From positions 434,001 to 498,000 of the forward strand of contig NZ_JABRWO010000002.1 in the NCBI RefSeq assembly GCF_013618625.1: DNA of 64,000 nucleotides. Reading direction: 5' to 3'. Positions 8,368 to 17,160 of the stretch are shown one piece after another. The notes under the pieces are model-generated. The model worked only from the letters and a program-made list of their open reading frames with translations. It was not told the DNA's origin and ran no database searches. The stretch is from Bremerella alba. Its GTDB lineage: Bacteria > Planctomycetota > Planctomycetia > Pirellulales > Pirellulaceae. Position numbers and translations under genes: made by a program. Position 1 is the stretch's first letter. Each line of letters starts with the position of its first letter.

Positions 8368-8898
8368 CTGGGGACTCCTCGGGCGCGTCATGCGCTCAGT
8401 AAACGAAGATCCTCCCAAGGCTTGTTTGATCAACCAACTTCGGCTTGATCCAGGTTAAAGAATTTGCGACAAGTGCCTGGCTAAAACGAAGTTCGTCCAA
8501 AACTTTCGTCCGTAAGCTGCCGATAACAAAAACGTGTAGTCCGACACGCAATCATTTAGCATGCTTACCAAGCGTTCGCAGATACCCTTCCTGGGTTTGG
8601 CTAAAGCGATGACCTCCCTATCATGAGCCTTGATCAGATCGCACCGTTCCGCTGCGTTCCCAGATCAATCACAAGATGCGGAGAGTCTACCGATTCGTTA
8701 AAGCTTGCCAAGCTTTTTCCATATCTTGTGCCTAAAAAGGTGCTAGCCGCCTACATGTTGCAGCTAGCGACGCCTTCATCGAAGCTTCAAGCGATGACAA
8801 TGGGGACTTCATAACAGGGCTGGTCGGTTCACTTCGCGCCCCAAACCCGGTATGATCTAGGCTTTACGGAAAGTTATTCTCCGCTGTCTAGAGTCGGC
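8368..8898. other. Divergent intergenic region, no gene seen
   Basis: Lies between the minus-strand GATase-like gene and the plus-strand thiolase gene. The short frames here lack ribosome sites and protein-like composition. It should carry both promoters, but I see no clear -35/-10 pair. Confidence 0.5.
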
Positions 8899-10017
8899 AT
8901 GAAATACCAGAACGTCTGCATCGAAGGGCTCGGCTATTGCCTGCCTGATGAAATTGTCACTTCGGCTGATATCGAGCAGCGACTGGCCCCCTTATACGAG
9001 CGTTTACGGCTTCCAGAAGGGCGTCTGGAGCTGATGACCGGGATTTCGCAGCGGCGATTTTTTCCAGACGTGGTGCAGCCGGGGGACGTAAGTATCCACT
9101 CGGCTCGCAACGCCATGGCAGCTACTGGTATTCAGCCTGGCGATGTGGGTGCGTTGATTCACGGTTCGGTCTGTCGCGACTTTCTCGAACCAGCCACCGC
9201 TTGCCGCGTGCACCACGCGTTGGGCTTGCCGCAAGAGTGTGTGGTTTACGATGTCAGCAATGCCTGCCTGGGCATTTTGAGCGGGGCGATTCAAATCGCC
9301 AACATGATCGAACTGGGCCAGATCAAAGCAGGCATCGTTGTCGGTACCGAGACCGGCCGGCACCTGGTCGACAACACGATCGAAACGCTGAACCAAAGCG
9401 AGAACCTCAGCCGCAGCGATATCAAGCTGGCCGTTGCCTCGCTGACAATCGGCTCGGCCAGCTGCGCGATGCTGCTGTGCCATAAGGATCTGAGCCGCAC
9501 CGGCAATCAGATGATCGCCGCCAGCGCCCGGGCCCACACCCAGCATCACGACCTGTGCCACAGCGTGGCCGGGAAAAACGAAACCGGCGGCGGCAATCCC
9601 TTGATGCAGACCGACTCTGAAAAACTAATGGCCGAAGGGATCGCCACCGGCGGAGCAACCTTCGCCGACTTCCAAGCAGAATCAGGCTGGTCGCCCGATC
9701 AAATCGATCGCACGATCTGCCACCAGGTCGGCCTGACGCACCGCAAGCTAGTGCTGGAAAAGCTAGGTCTGCCAATCGAGAACGACTTTGCCACCGTCCA
9801 GTGGCTCGGTAACACCGGAGCAGCCGCCTTGCCCACAACCCTGGCCCTGGCAACGCAAACGCAGTTTATCGAAGCCGGCCAAAACGTCGCCCTGCTGGGA
9901 ATCGGCTCAGGCATCAACTGCGTGATGATCGGTGCCCAGTGGCAAACAACGCTAGTCAGCGGAACCGGGGACATGCCGACGAATATGGAACGAAGTGGCT
10001 CGCTGGCCGCAGGTTAG
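8899..10017 (+). CDS. Beta-ketoacyl-ACP synthase III family thiolase, OleA-like
   Basis: A FabH-fold condensing enzyme, 372 residues. The Cys-His-Asn triad is visible as Cys123 (DVSNACLGIL), His275 (TICHQVGLTHRK) and Asn305 (LGNTGAA). The block SVCRDFLEPATACRVHHALG with Glu97 is characteristic of OleA, the enzyme that condenses two fatty acyl-CoAs head to head in long-chain olefin synthesis, more than of FabH. No oleB, oleC or oleD follows, so either these are elsewhere or the product is a ketone or another condensation product. The gene stands alone and ends next to the inverted-repeat element at 10039. Plain FabH is the main alternative. Confidence 0.85.
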   Translation: MKYQNVCIEGLGYCLPDEIVTSADIEQRLAPLYERLRLPEGRLELMTGISQRRFFPDVVQPGDVSIHSARNAMAATGIQPGDVGALIHGSVCRDFLEPATACRVHHALGLPQECVVYDVSNACLGILSGAIQIANMIELGQIKAGIVVGTETGRHLVDNTIETLNQSENLSRSDIKLAVASLTIGSASCAMLLCHKDLSRTGNQMIAASARAHTQHHDLCHSVAGKNETGGGNPLMQTDSEKLMAEGIATGGATFADFQAESGWSPDQIDRTICHQVGLTHRKLVLEKLGLPIENDFATVQWLGNTGAAALPTTLALATQTQFIEAGQNVALLGIGSGINCVMIGAQWQTTLVSGTGDMPTNMERSGSLAAG

Positions 10018-10038
10018 TTTCATTCCTGTAGGGCCTGA

Positions 10039-10188
10039 GGGTGGCCCAGAGAGTTTTCTCTGGGTCGGCATTGCCGACAAGCGGCTCATGCAAGAACGAG
10101 ATCTAATCGCAGCGTCCCCATTTTATTCACGCAGGGCCCATGAGCCGCTTGTGCCTACGGCACCCAGAGATAAATCTCTGGGCCACCC
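10039..10188. repeat. 150-bp inverted-repeat element A, copy 1
   Basis: Terminal inverted repeats GGGTGGCCCAGAG (10039-10051) and CTCTGGGCCACCC (10176-10188) are perfect. An inner pair, ACAAGCGGCTCATG (10077-10090) and CATGAGCCGCTTGT (10139-10152), is also perfect. Each end can form its own small hairpin (CCAGAGA...TCTCTGG). No coding capacity. A second copy lies at 24692. It sits between convergent gene ends and may act as a two-way terminator, or be a MITE-like element. Confidence 0.85.
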
Positions 10189-10233
10189 ATTTCGTTCTGA
10201 CAGACCAAGAGAGACTAGGCCCGACTCGCGCGA

Positions 10234-10956
10234 TTACGGCTTTTCCACCAGAGTCATCCAGGCGGTGATTTCCGTTGACTCGTCCGGCTGCTTACCAGTC
10301 GATGATCCGGATTCAGGATCACGCTTCTTATTTGGGCGAGCCGTCATGGTAAGCAGTTTGATATCCTCGTCAGGCTGGAATGTTTTCGTCCCATCGGTGC
10401 GAGTTAGTCCGCTCGTGGAAGTGGTAGCGTTGTTGAACCAACTCATGTACTCCTCCGGCAGTGTGCCCGAAGAGGAAGATTTACTGGGGCCGTTAACGAT
10501 CGTGATTTTTTGCTTCCAATGCCCTTTGGGCCCGCGATAGATGGCCAGTTCGATTTGGTTCTCGCCAGACTCGAGTCGGGAACCAGATGTGATCGAACCG
10601 CCGGTCAAATATTTGGCGCGCATCATCGACCTCATGGTCACGCCGTCCGGGATGAACACCTTCCACCGCCAGATCAGGTCTTCGTGCGTGGGGGCCGTGA
10701 CAACGTGGACCAGCGATTCATCTTGGATGTCGATGTATCCGGTCTCTTTGCGAAGCTTGTTGAGTTCGGCTTCCATCGTGGCCATCGCCTTGTTGTTCTC
10801 GTCCAAGTCCCACGACATGCGGACATGCGAGATCCCCAAGGCGACAATGGTAAGTAGCAACAAAATCGTGAGCAGTGAGAAGCTGGTCCAGCGATTTTGC
10901 GCCGAAGAGGCTGTTTTTTCAGAGGCCTCTGAAAAATGCGGTTCGTTTGTGTCCAT
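10234..10956 (-). CDS. Hypothetical single-pass membrane protein
   Basis: Not recognised. The 240 residues have a short cytoplasmic head, one strongly hydrophobic segment at about 26-43 (FSLLTILLLLTIVALGIS), then a short coiled coil (DENNKAMATMEAELNKLRKE, about 52-71) and a polar beta-rich domain containing RWKVFIPDGV and IELAIYRGPKGHWKQKI. The C-terminal third is rich in Ser, Thr, Asp and Lys. The arrangement suggests a membrane-anchored protein with its larger domain outside the cytoplasm. It starts three bases after the YdeI-CDGSH gene ends, so the two are probably one transcript. Confidence 0.75.
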   Translation of the reverse strand: MDTNEPHFSEASEKTASSAQNRWTSFSLLTILLLLTIVALGISHVRMSWDLDENNKAMATMEAELNKLRKETGYIDIQDESLVHVVTAPTHEDLIWRWKVFIPDGVTMRSMMRAKYLTGGSITSGSRLESGENQIELAIYRGPKGHWKQKITIVNGPSKSSSSGTLPEEYMSWFNNATTSTSGLTRTDGTKTFQPDEDIKLLTMTARPNKKRDPESGSSTGKQPDESTEITAWMTLVEKP

Positions 10957-10959
10957 CGT

Positions 10960-11595
10960 TTAAGAGCCCTTACTATGCGATCCATCGCACCCCGGTGGTT
11001 TCTTTGTCAGTCCGCATACACAGTCGTTCATGCCCTTGCCGTCGAGGATCCGCGGCGTGAACTTTTCGATTCTTGCGGTGCGGGTTTTCGATTGTTTGGC
11101 GGCTGCGAAATGCATGACGTAGGCTCGCTGGCGGCCAGGCGTTAGTGCTTGGAAGGCTTGCTTTAGACTAGGGTCTTCCTTCAGCTTGGCTTGCAGTTCG
11201 GCGGGTAGATCGTCGGGACCTTTTTTCACTTCGACTTGCTTGCCGGATCGTTCGACTTCGATGGCCTGTTCGATGAGGAACGTCAGCGATGACTTCAGCC
11301 GAGCAATCTGCTTGACGTCGGTAAATCGCACCACACGAAACGTGCGGCTGTTTTCGCTGGGGGCGATCAACACGTTGTCAGGGTCCTTCAAAAGGGGCCC
11401 TTTGAAGAAGCTCAACACGCAGTCGTTTTTGAAGGCCGCGATCATGGCGACGTTTTTGTTGTCGAGCGTGTAGCAGGGAGCCTTCCACTTCCAGGCTTCG
11501 GTCAATTCCGACGCCAGGACGATCTTTCGTAACTGGGTCAGTTCCTTCTGCCATTTCGGCTGGCTTTGGATGTAGTCGTCGACGTTGGGATTCAT
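10960..11595 (-). CDS. YdeI/DUF1801 family protein with C-terminal CDGSH iron-sulfur motif
   Basis: The N-terminal 110 residues are the DUF1801 fold (YdeI/OmpD-associated family): WQKELTQLRKIVLASELTEA then WKAPCYTL and the CVLSFFKGPLL strand. A helical segment with LTPGRQRAYVMHFAAAKQSKTR follows, usual in YdeI proteins. The tail reads CVCGLTKKPPGCDGSH, fitting the CDGSH consensus C-x-C-x2-T-x3-P-x-C-D-G-S-H exactly, so it probably binds a 2Fe-2S cluster through three Cys and one His. The cellular role of the family is unclear; links to cationic peptide tolerance in Bacillus have been reported. The single-pass membrane protein gene follows. Confidence 0.85.
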   Translation of the reverse strand: MNPNVDDYIQSQPKWQKELTQLRKIVLASELTEAWKWKAPCYTLDNKNVAMIAAFKNDCVLSFFKGPLLKDPDNVLIAPSENSRTFRVVRFTDVKQIARLKSSLTFLIEQAIEVERSGKQVEVKKGPDDLPAELQAKLKEDPSLKQAFQALTPGRQRAYVMHFAAAKQSKTRTARIEKFTPRILDGKGMNDCVCGLTKKPPGCDGSHSKGS

Positions 11596-11797
11596 GACTT
11601 AAGACTCTCGAATCGTTCCTGATTGCGACCAATGCCGCCCATGGAAAGCCCACACTAACACGCCGCAAGTGGACGTACCAGAGACGATCGCCAACACGGC
11701 TTATGCAGTTTCTGAAGAAAACCGACAACCCACTCCGGTTTGTCTCGATAACCTTAACAGGGCAGCGAAAACTCGATCATGCAAAGGACAGAGAACT

Positions 11798-12685
11798 ATG
11801 GCACCGAAATTAAGAGAGCCGCTCGTTCGGCCAGTTTGGCCCCCGAAGGGTTTCGCGACAAGAGTGGAAGTTACTGATGAACACGACTGGTGGATTCTAG
11901 CCGCGAACCATAGACGTACCGATCCATGGGATTTGATTGTTTTCAACTTCGGCACGCGTAATGTCGACGAAGTGAACTGGTGCTTGCATCACGTGCTAGG
12001 TTGCCGCAGAAGGTCAGAAAACGGCAAGAACTATAGCTTTGGTAAACCATGCACAGGCAAGCAATATATCTACATTCCGCCGACCGGCTGGACGCCGCCC
12101 ACGACCGAAGATGATGTTGCCTGGGAGCGTGTCCGAAGCACCATAAACTCGAGCATGGTCAAGAGCCTGCACCTTTCGCTGTACGCTTACCGACTCTCGA
12201 TCAGTGGGCACGATTTTTCCAAAGTCGGCTACCTGCTCAATACCAAACGCATTACAGCGAGGCTCGATCGAACGCACCCGCATGCCGCCGAGTACGTTTC
12301 CGGCAGCGACGAAATCATCCTCCAGTCGCTCGGCAACGATCCCCTCGACCGGAGCACCATCGTGCACGAAGCCGTCCATGCCAGCTTCGATTACCAACAC
12401 AGCTTCGGCGTCCGCACGTATAAGCTTGACGAAGAATGCTTCGCCTACGTCGTGCAGATGCTGTACTTGCAGAAGTTCTATGGCCAGGTATGGCCCAGCG
12501 CGTGGAGCCATGAATTTGAAGCGAAGGCGACCTGGGAAGCAGCCTGGAAAGTCGCCAATGCGTTCCGCGGGCCTGGGGCCGTTCGCCCGGAATTGACCGA
12601 TGCGTTGACGAAAGCCTATCGTGAATCCGCCGCAGGCAGGGGCGTCGGCACACTCGATCGATCTGGTCACAACGGCGTTCGCTAG
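11798..12685 (+). CDS. Hypothetical protein with HExxH zinc-protease-like motif
   Basis: Not recognised beyond its motif. ATG 11798 gives 295 residues, with AAAGGA upstream; the longer frame from 11669 has no ribosome site. The motif HEAVHASFD puts His190, Glu191 and His194 in zinc-peptidase arrangement, preceded by a hydrophobic-polar lead (DPLDRSTIV); Glu212 or Glu213 in LDEECFAYV is a candidate third ligand. There is no signal peptide or membrane segment. The segment KQYIYIPPTGWTPPT near residue 88 is unusual. An HExxH protein may be a peptidase or, as in many toxin-like proteins, a domain with another role. Two methyltransferase genes follow on the same strand. Confidence 0.7.
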   Translation: MAPKLREPLVRPVWPPKGFATRVEVTDEHDWWILAANHRRTDPWDLIVFNFGTRNVDEVNWCLHHVLGCRRRSENGKNYSFGKPCTGKQYIYIPPTGWTPPTTEDDVAWERVRSTINSSMVKSLHLSLYAYRLSISGHDFSKVGYLLNTKRITARLDRTHPHAAEYVSGSDEIILQSLGNDPLDRSTIVHEAVHASFDYQHSFGVRTYKLDEECFAYVVQMLYLQKFYGQVWPSAWSHEFEAKATWEAAWKVANAFRGPGAVRPELTDALTKAYRESAAGRGVGTLDRSGHNGVR

Positions 12686-12772
12686 AGGGTCGACCCAGAC
12701 GCAACTAGCACGACGGCTACCGCGCCTGGGCGACTATTTTTGCTGTAACCCAAGCCTGAAATCGGCATCTTA

Positions 12773-12801
12773 CCGGGGACCAACTTGGTGTACGTCCCCG
12801 G
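12773..12801 (+). promoter_or_regulatory. Hairpin overlapping the ribosome site of the next gene
   Basis: Arms CCGGGGAC (12773-12780) and GTCCCCGG (12794-12801) are perfect with a 13-base loop. The 3' arm runs into GGGGAAG, the only ribosome-site candidate for the ATG at 12811, so the hairpin could limit translation. It could also be a weak terminator, but no T run follows. Confidence 0.35.
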
Positions 12802-12810
12802 GGAAGATGC

Positions 12811-13497
12811 ATGACGAAGCAAGATCCATCGAAATTCTTTGATCGAGGTCACGCAGCCGCCTACGACCAGCGGTGGGCCGGCATGGCGGCGATTAACGAC
12901 GCACAGCATTTGCTTCTCAAGGCGATCCTTTCCGGCCTGGGCAGTCAGGCTCGCGTACTATGCGTGGGTGCTGGCACCGGAGCAGAGCTTCTGGCACTCG
13001 CAGCGGCTTTCGACGACTGGCATTTCACGGTCGTCGAACCATCAGCCGGCATGATCGAGCAGTGTCGCCGCCGCGCGGAAGCCGCAGGGATCACCGATCG
13101 CTGCACGTTTCACGAAGGGTTCCTCGACAGCCTGCCAGAGATGGCCCCCTTCGACGCCGCGACGAGTATCCTTGTTTCCCATTTCCTGGTCGACCGAGAT
13201 CAACGAAAAGATTACTTTTCGGAAATCGCACGACGGCTTCGCCCCGGCGGCTTGATGATCAACTCGGACCTGGCCTCGGACATGACAAGTCCGCAGTACG
13301 AACCGCTGGTGCAACATTGGGTCTCCCTACATCGCTGGGTCGGCCTCGAGACGAAGACCGATCACCTCGGACGCGAGGTCGCGCTGCTGTCTGCGGAAGC
13401 AATGCAGACGCTTCTCATCGAAAGTGGCTTCGTCTGCCCTACCCTTTACTACCAAGCTTTGCTGATCCGCACTTGGGTCTCGCAAGTTCCTGAATAA
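12811..13497 (+). CDS. Class I SAM-dependent methyltransferase
   Basis: A 228-residue Rossmann-type methyltransferase. Motif I is VLCVGAGTGAELLAL (about 49-63), binding S-adenosylmethionine; an acidic post-I residue follows in FTVVEPS; the later motifs are FDAATSILVSHFL and RLRPGGLMINSDL. Its opening (FFDRGHAAAYDQRW) is typical of small-molecule methyltransferases of the UbiE/Methyltransf_25 type. The substrate is unknown. A second methyltransferase gene follows 27 bases on, and the two share little sequence, so they are not a recent duplication. A hairpin overlaps its ribosome site. Confidence 0.88.
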   Translation: MTKQDPSKFFDRGHAAAYDQRWAGMAAINDAQHLLLKAILSGLGSQARVLCVGAGTGAELLALAAAFDDWHFTVVEPSAGMIEQCRRRAEAAGITDRCTFHEGFLDSLPEMAPFDAATSILVSHFLVDRDQRKDYFSEIARRLRPGGLMINSDLASDMTSPQYEPLVQHWVSLHRWVGLETKTDHLGREVALLSAEAMQTLLIESGFVCPTLYYQALLIRTWVSQVPE

Positions 13498-13524
13498 ACA
13501 ACGCCCAACAAGCAGTAGTACACA

Positions 13525-14142
13525 ATGAGTGAAGAAGTTCAAGCGTTTTGGAATCAACGTTTTGGTCGCGACGAATACGTTTACGGAACGTCACCCAACA
13601 CGTTTTTGAAAGAGTCGATCCATCATTTCCCCAGCGGCGGAAACGTCCTTTGCCTGGCCGAAGGGGAAGGTCGCAATGCCTTGCTGCTTGGTCAACAAGG
13701 CTATCAAGTGCACGCGGTCGATCTTTCAACGGAAGGAAAGTCCAAGGCCGAGCGTCTCGCTGCCGAGCACAACACGTCGCTGCAGTACACCATCTGCGAC
13801 TTGAACGACTTCGACTACGGCGAGAACCGCTGGGACGCGATCGTGTCGATCTTCGCCCATGTTGATTCGGTTTCGCGAAAGAACATTTACCAGAAAGCGA
13901 TGGCATCGCTTACCGAAGGTGGCATCTTTCTACTTGAGTCGTATCACCCCCAACAGCTTCAATACGGCACCGGTGGGCCCAAAGATGTCGACATGCTCGT
14001 CACGCTCGAAGACCTTCGTCCGCACTTTGAAGGTAGCAAGGTCTTGCACGAGGCCGAGCTGGAACGCGACGTCAGCGAAGGTATCTTCCATACGGGTAAC
14101 GCCTATGTTACGCAGTGGATTGTGCAGAAGTCGTCGACTTAA
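13525..14142 (+). CDS. Class I SAM-dependent methyltransferase, TehB-like
   Basis: The 205-residue protein opens with FWNQRFGRDEYVYGTSPNTFL, the signature of the TehB/thiopurine-methyltransferase-like group linked to tellurite and selenite tolerance. Motif I is VLCLAEGEGRNALLL, where GEGRN replaces the more common GxGxG, as usual in this group; post-I Asp is in VHAVDLS. IVSIFAHVDS and LTEGGIFLLESYHP are the later SAM-fold motifs. Role in metalloid or thiol methylation is inferred from family only. Probably co-transcribed with the upstream methyltransferase. Confidence 0.85.
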   Translation: MSEEVQAFWNQRFGRDEYVYGTSPNTFLKESIHHFPSGGNVLCLAEGEGRNALLLGQQGYQVHAVDLSTEGKSKAERLAAEHNTSLQYTICDLNDFDYGENRWDAIVSIFAHVDSVSRKNIYQKAMASLTEGGIFLLESYHPQQLQYGTGGPKDVDMLVTLEDLRPHFEGSKVLHEAELERDVSEGIFHTGNAYVTQWIVQKSST

Positions 14143-14168
14143 TCTTCACACAAGCCATCCGTTATAAT
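14139..14168 (+). promoter_or_regulatory. Candidate sigma70-type promoter for doxX
   Basis: A perfect TATAAT at 14163-14168 lies 98 bases before the doxX start. The hexamer at the right distance (TTAATC, 14139-14144, 18-base spacer) matches TTGACA only in part. Confidence 0.35.
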
Positions 14169-14265
14169 CCCCCTATGCGGATGACAAGAAGCGGGCGATC
14201 CCATGTGCTAGGATAACGTCGCTTGGCTCCCTCCTACCCCATTGTCTCGCCTGAAAGTGAACGTC

Positions 14266-14706
14266 ATGTTCAAGAAACTATTCGCCAGTTCGGTTGGCAA
14301 AAGCGTTTTGCTCATTCGATTGATGGTCGGACTCGTTTTTCTTTCCGAAGGCATTCAGAAGTTTCTTTTCCCGGCAACGCGCGGTGCGGGTCGCTTCGAG
14401 AAAATCGGCCTGCCCGAACCGGAGTTCCTCGGTAACTTCGTGGGCTCGTTCGAGATCGTTTGCGGACTGTTTATTGTCCTTGGCCTGCTAACCCGCCTGG
14501 CCGTGCTTCCCACCATAACGATCATGTTGGTCGCCATCGTGTCGACCAAGTTGCCGATGCTCAGTGAAGATGGTTTCTGGTCGATGGCTCATGCGGCGCG
14601 GACCGACTTTGCGATGTTGTTGGGCTCGATCTATCTTCTGATCGTGGGGCCTGGGTCGCTTTCAATCGACCACATGCTGGCCGATCGCAAGTCGGACTCT
14701 ACCTGA
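14266..14706 (+). CDS. DoxX family membrane protein
   Basis: A 146-residue protein with four hydrophobic segments (LLIRLMVGLVFLSEGIQKFL; FVGSFEIVCGLFIVLGLLTR; LPTITIMLVAIVST; FAMLLGSIYLLIVG), the standard DoxX plan. The motif SEGIQKFLFP and the loop before the second helix are typical. DoxX proteins are inner-membrane proteins tied to quinone, redox or sulfur metabolism in some species, but most are uncharacterised. I chose ATG 14266 over the TTG at 14242. It converges with the P-type ATPase gene nine bases away. Confidence 0.88.
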   Translation: MFKKLFASSVGKSVLLIRLMVGLVFLSEGIQKFLFPATRGAGRFEKIGLPEPEFLGNFVGSFEIVCGLFIVLGLLTRLAVLPTITIMLVAIVSTKLPMLSEDGFWSMAHAARTDFAMLLGSIYLLIVGPGSLSIDHMLADRKSDST

Positions 14707-14715
14707 CAGGCCACG

Positions 14716-17160
14716 TTAATCGGCCTCGGTCAGGTTCGTCGCTCGCAAGCGAAGGGCATTGCCGATCACGCTGACCGAGCTGAAGCTCATCGCAGCGGCG
14801 GCGAACATCGGATTCAACAACGCGTGCATACCAAACAGCGGCACCAATATGCCTGCGGCGATCGGCACACCCAGGCTGTTATAAGCGAGGGCGAAGAACA
14901 AGTTTTGCCGGATGTTTCGCATGACGCGTCGGCTCAAGCGAAACGCTTTCACAACGCCATCCAGGTCGCCACCCATCAACGTGATGGCCGCGCTTTCGAT
15001 GGCCACGTCGGTGCCGGTGCCCATGGCAATGCCCACGTCCGCGGCGGCTAGTGCAGGTGCGTCGTTGATACCGTCGCCAGCCATCGCGACCTTGGCGCCC
15101 TGCTCACGCAGCTTTTCAATCCGGTCGTGTTTGTCTTGCGGCGAGAGGTCGGCCTGGTAGTCGTCGATGTGCAGCTTCTTCGCGATCGCTTCGGCAACTT
15201 GGGCGTTGTCGCCGGTCATCATGATCACGCGAATCCCCATTTCGTGCAGCGATTGAATCGCACGTTCGGTGGTCGCTTTCAGGGGGTCGCTCACGATCAA
15301 CGCACCGGCGTACTTCCCCTCGACCCCCAAGTAGACTTTCGTTCCCTCCGGCGTTCCGGTTGCGTCGAACTCGATCGCATGATCCTTAAGCAGCGATGGC
15401 TTGCCGCAAACCACCTGTTTGCCTTCGACGACGGCCTGCACGCCCTGCCCTGTTGTGGAATCGAAGTCGGTCGCATCGGGCAGCGCTAACTTTCGCTCAA
15501 CGGCTGCCTGAACAATCGAGCGGCCAATGGGGTGTTCGCTGTTCTGCTCGACGGCGGCGGCGTACTTCAAGAGGTCGTCTTCGCTGAAGCCTTCGGCCGG
15601 CTCCAGCTGGGTTAGCTTGGGCTTTCCTTCGGTGAGCGTGCCGGTCTTGTCGACCACCACCGTATCGACCTGCTGAAGGGTTTCCAGCCCGGCGGCTTCC
15701 TTTACCAGGACGCCGGCTTGGGCTCCTCGCCCGACGCCGACCATAATCGACATGGGCGTGGCCAACCCTAACGCACACGGGCACGCCACAATCAAGACGG
15801 CCACCGCGTTGAGCAGTGCGTACGCCAGCTTCGGTTCTTCCGGCGACCAGATCGCCCACACCACAAACGTGACCACTGCAATACCGACAATCGCCGGGAC
15901 AAAATAGCCGGAGACCGTATCGGCCAGACGTTGAATGGGGGCACGGCTGCGTTGGGCCTGGCCGACCATCTGCACGATCTGCGAAAGGACCGAGTCCTCG
16001 CCCACGTTCGTCGCTTGAATGCGTAGCGTGCCCCCTTGGTTGACGGTGCCGCCGATGACGTTGTCGCCTTGCTGCTTCCGCACCGGATCGGCTTCCCCGG
16101 TTAGCATCGATTCGTCGACGGTCGAACTGCCGGAGAGCACCTCGCCATCGACAGGGATTTTGTCGCCAGGAACGACTTTCAATTCTTGCCCCTGACGAAC
16201 TTCGCTCAGCGGCACTTCACGCTCTTGGCCATCTTCCATCACACGCGCGGTGGGTGGGGCCAGGTTGATCAAAGCCCGAATCGCGCTGCCAGTCTTCTTA
16301 CGTGCTCGAAGTTCAATCACTTGCCCCAGCAGGACCAGCGTGACGATCATGGCGGCTGCCTCGAAGTAGACCGGCACCTCGCCCCCGTGCTGAAACGCTT
16401 CGGGTATGAGGGCCGGAAATAACGTCGCGACGAGGCTATACAGATACGCGGCCCCGACGCCCAACGAGATGAGCGTGAACATGTTCAGGTTCATCGTCAT
16501 CAACGACTTGGCACCTCGCACGAAGAAAGGCCACCCGCACCATAAAACCACCGGGGTCGCCAGAATCAATTGAATCCAGCGCGAGACGTCGGCTGGCACG
16601 CCTAGTTCGATCCCCAGCATCGGCAGCATGGCCAAGGCAAAGATCGGCACGGTTAACGCGGTGCCTACCCAGAAACGGATCGTCATCCAGGTTAGTTCAG
16701 GATCGGCTTCGTCCTGGTCGGCGGTGATTGTCTCTGGCTCGAGGTCCATCCCACACTTCGGACAACTGCCAGGCTCGTCTTGCTGCACCTCCGGATGCAT
16801 TGGGCAGGTATAGATGGTCTTGGTCTGCTGTGCGGCAGATTCGTTTCGCTCTAAGGCCATCCCGCACTTGGGGCAGTCGCCAGGCGTTTCGCTTTCGACC
16901 CCTTCGCACATCGGACAAATATACTTGGCCGACGATTTAGCTTTGGGCTTATTAGACGCAGAGTCGCCATGGCAGCAATCGTGTTTGGGCGGGGCCTCGC
17001 CCAGGCTGACAAGCTGTGGTGGGCCGCTTTCGGAAGGCCCGTCTGCTTCGAACTTCTTCAGGCAATGTTCGCAGCAGAAGTAGATTGTTTGCTCGCCCCG
17101 GGTCGTCTGCCAGGGTGTCGACTCTGGGACTGTCATTCCGCAAATTGGATCGATCGCCAC
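14716..17160 (-). CDS. copA: Copper-type heavy-metal P-type ATPase (P1B) with YHS and heavy-metal-binding domains
   Basis: Exports Cu(I) or a related soft metal using ATP. The 814-residue protein starts with a YHS domain (1-40; DPICGM, CCEHC), then two HMBD zinc-ribbon-like modules: about 80-103 (YICPMCEG...CPKCGM) and 117-140 (YTCPMHPE...CPKCGM). The first lacks the usual His-Pro after CPM. Then come the membrane helices, the TGE actuator motif (354-356), the transport site CPC (460-462), the phosphorylated Asp504 in DKTGTLT, and a [10 protein letters not shown] hinge. There is no classical HMA domain. No copper regulator or chaperone gene is adjacent. Confidence 0.95.
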   Translation of the reverse strand: MAIDPICGMTVPESTPWQTTRGEQTIYFCCEHCLKKFEADGPSESGPPQLVSLGEAPPKHDCCHGDSASNKPKAKSSAKYICPMCEGVESETPGDCPKCGMALERNESAAQQTKTIYTCPMHPEVQQDEPGSCPKCGMDLEPETITADQDEADPELTWMTIRFWVGTALTVPIFALAMLPMLGIELGVPADVSRWIQLILATPVVLWCGWPFFVRGAKSLMTMNLNMFTLISLGVGAAYLYSLVATLFPALIPEAFQHGGEVPVYFEAAAMIVTLVLLGQVIELRARKKTGSAIRALINLAPPTARVMEDGQEREVPLSEVRQGQELKVVPGDKIPVDGEVLSGSSTVDESMLTGEADPVRKQQGDNVIGGTVNQGGTLRIQATNVGEDSVLSQIVQMVGQAQRSRAPIQRLADTVSGYFVPAIVGIAVVTFVVWAIWSPEEPKLAYALLNAVAVLIVACPCALGLATPMSIMVGVGRGAQAGVLVKEAAGLETLQQVDTVVVDKTGTLTEGKPKLTQLEPAEGFSEDDLLKYAAAVEQNSEHPIGRSIVQAAVERKLALPDATDFDSTTGQGVQAVVEGKQVVCGKPSLLKDHAIEFDATGTPEGTKVYLGVEGKYAGALIVSDPLKATTERAIQSLHEMGIRVIMMTGDNAQVAEAIAKKLHIDDYQADLSPQDKHDRIEKLREQGAKVAMAGDGINDAPALAAADVGIAMGTGTDVAIESAAITLMGGDLDGVVKAFRLSRRVMRNIRQNLFFALAYNSLGVPIAAGILVPLFGMHALLNPMFAAAAMSFSSVSVIGNALRLRATNLTEAD

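Noticed and set aside
7528-8448. Plus-strand frame of 306 residues
   Set aside because: It is the exact complement of the GATase-like gene, whose motifs are clear on the minus strand.
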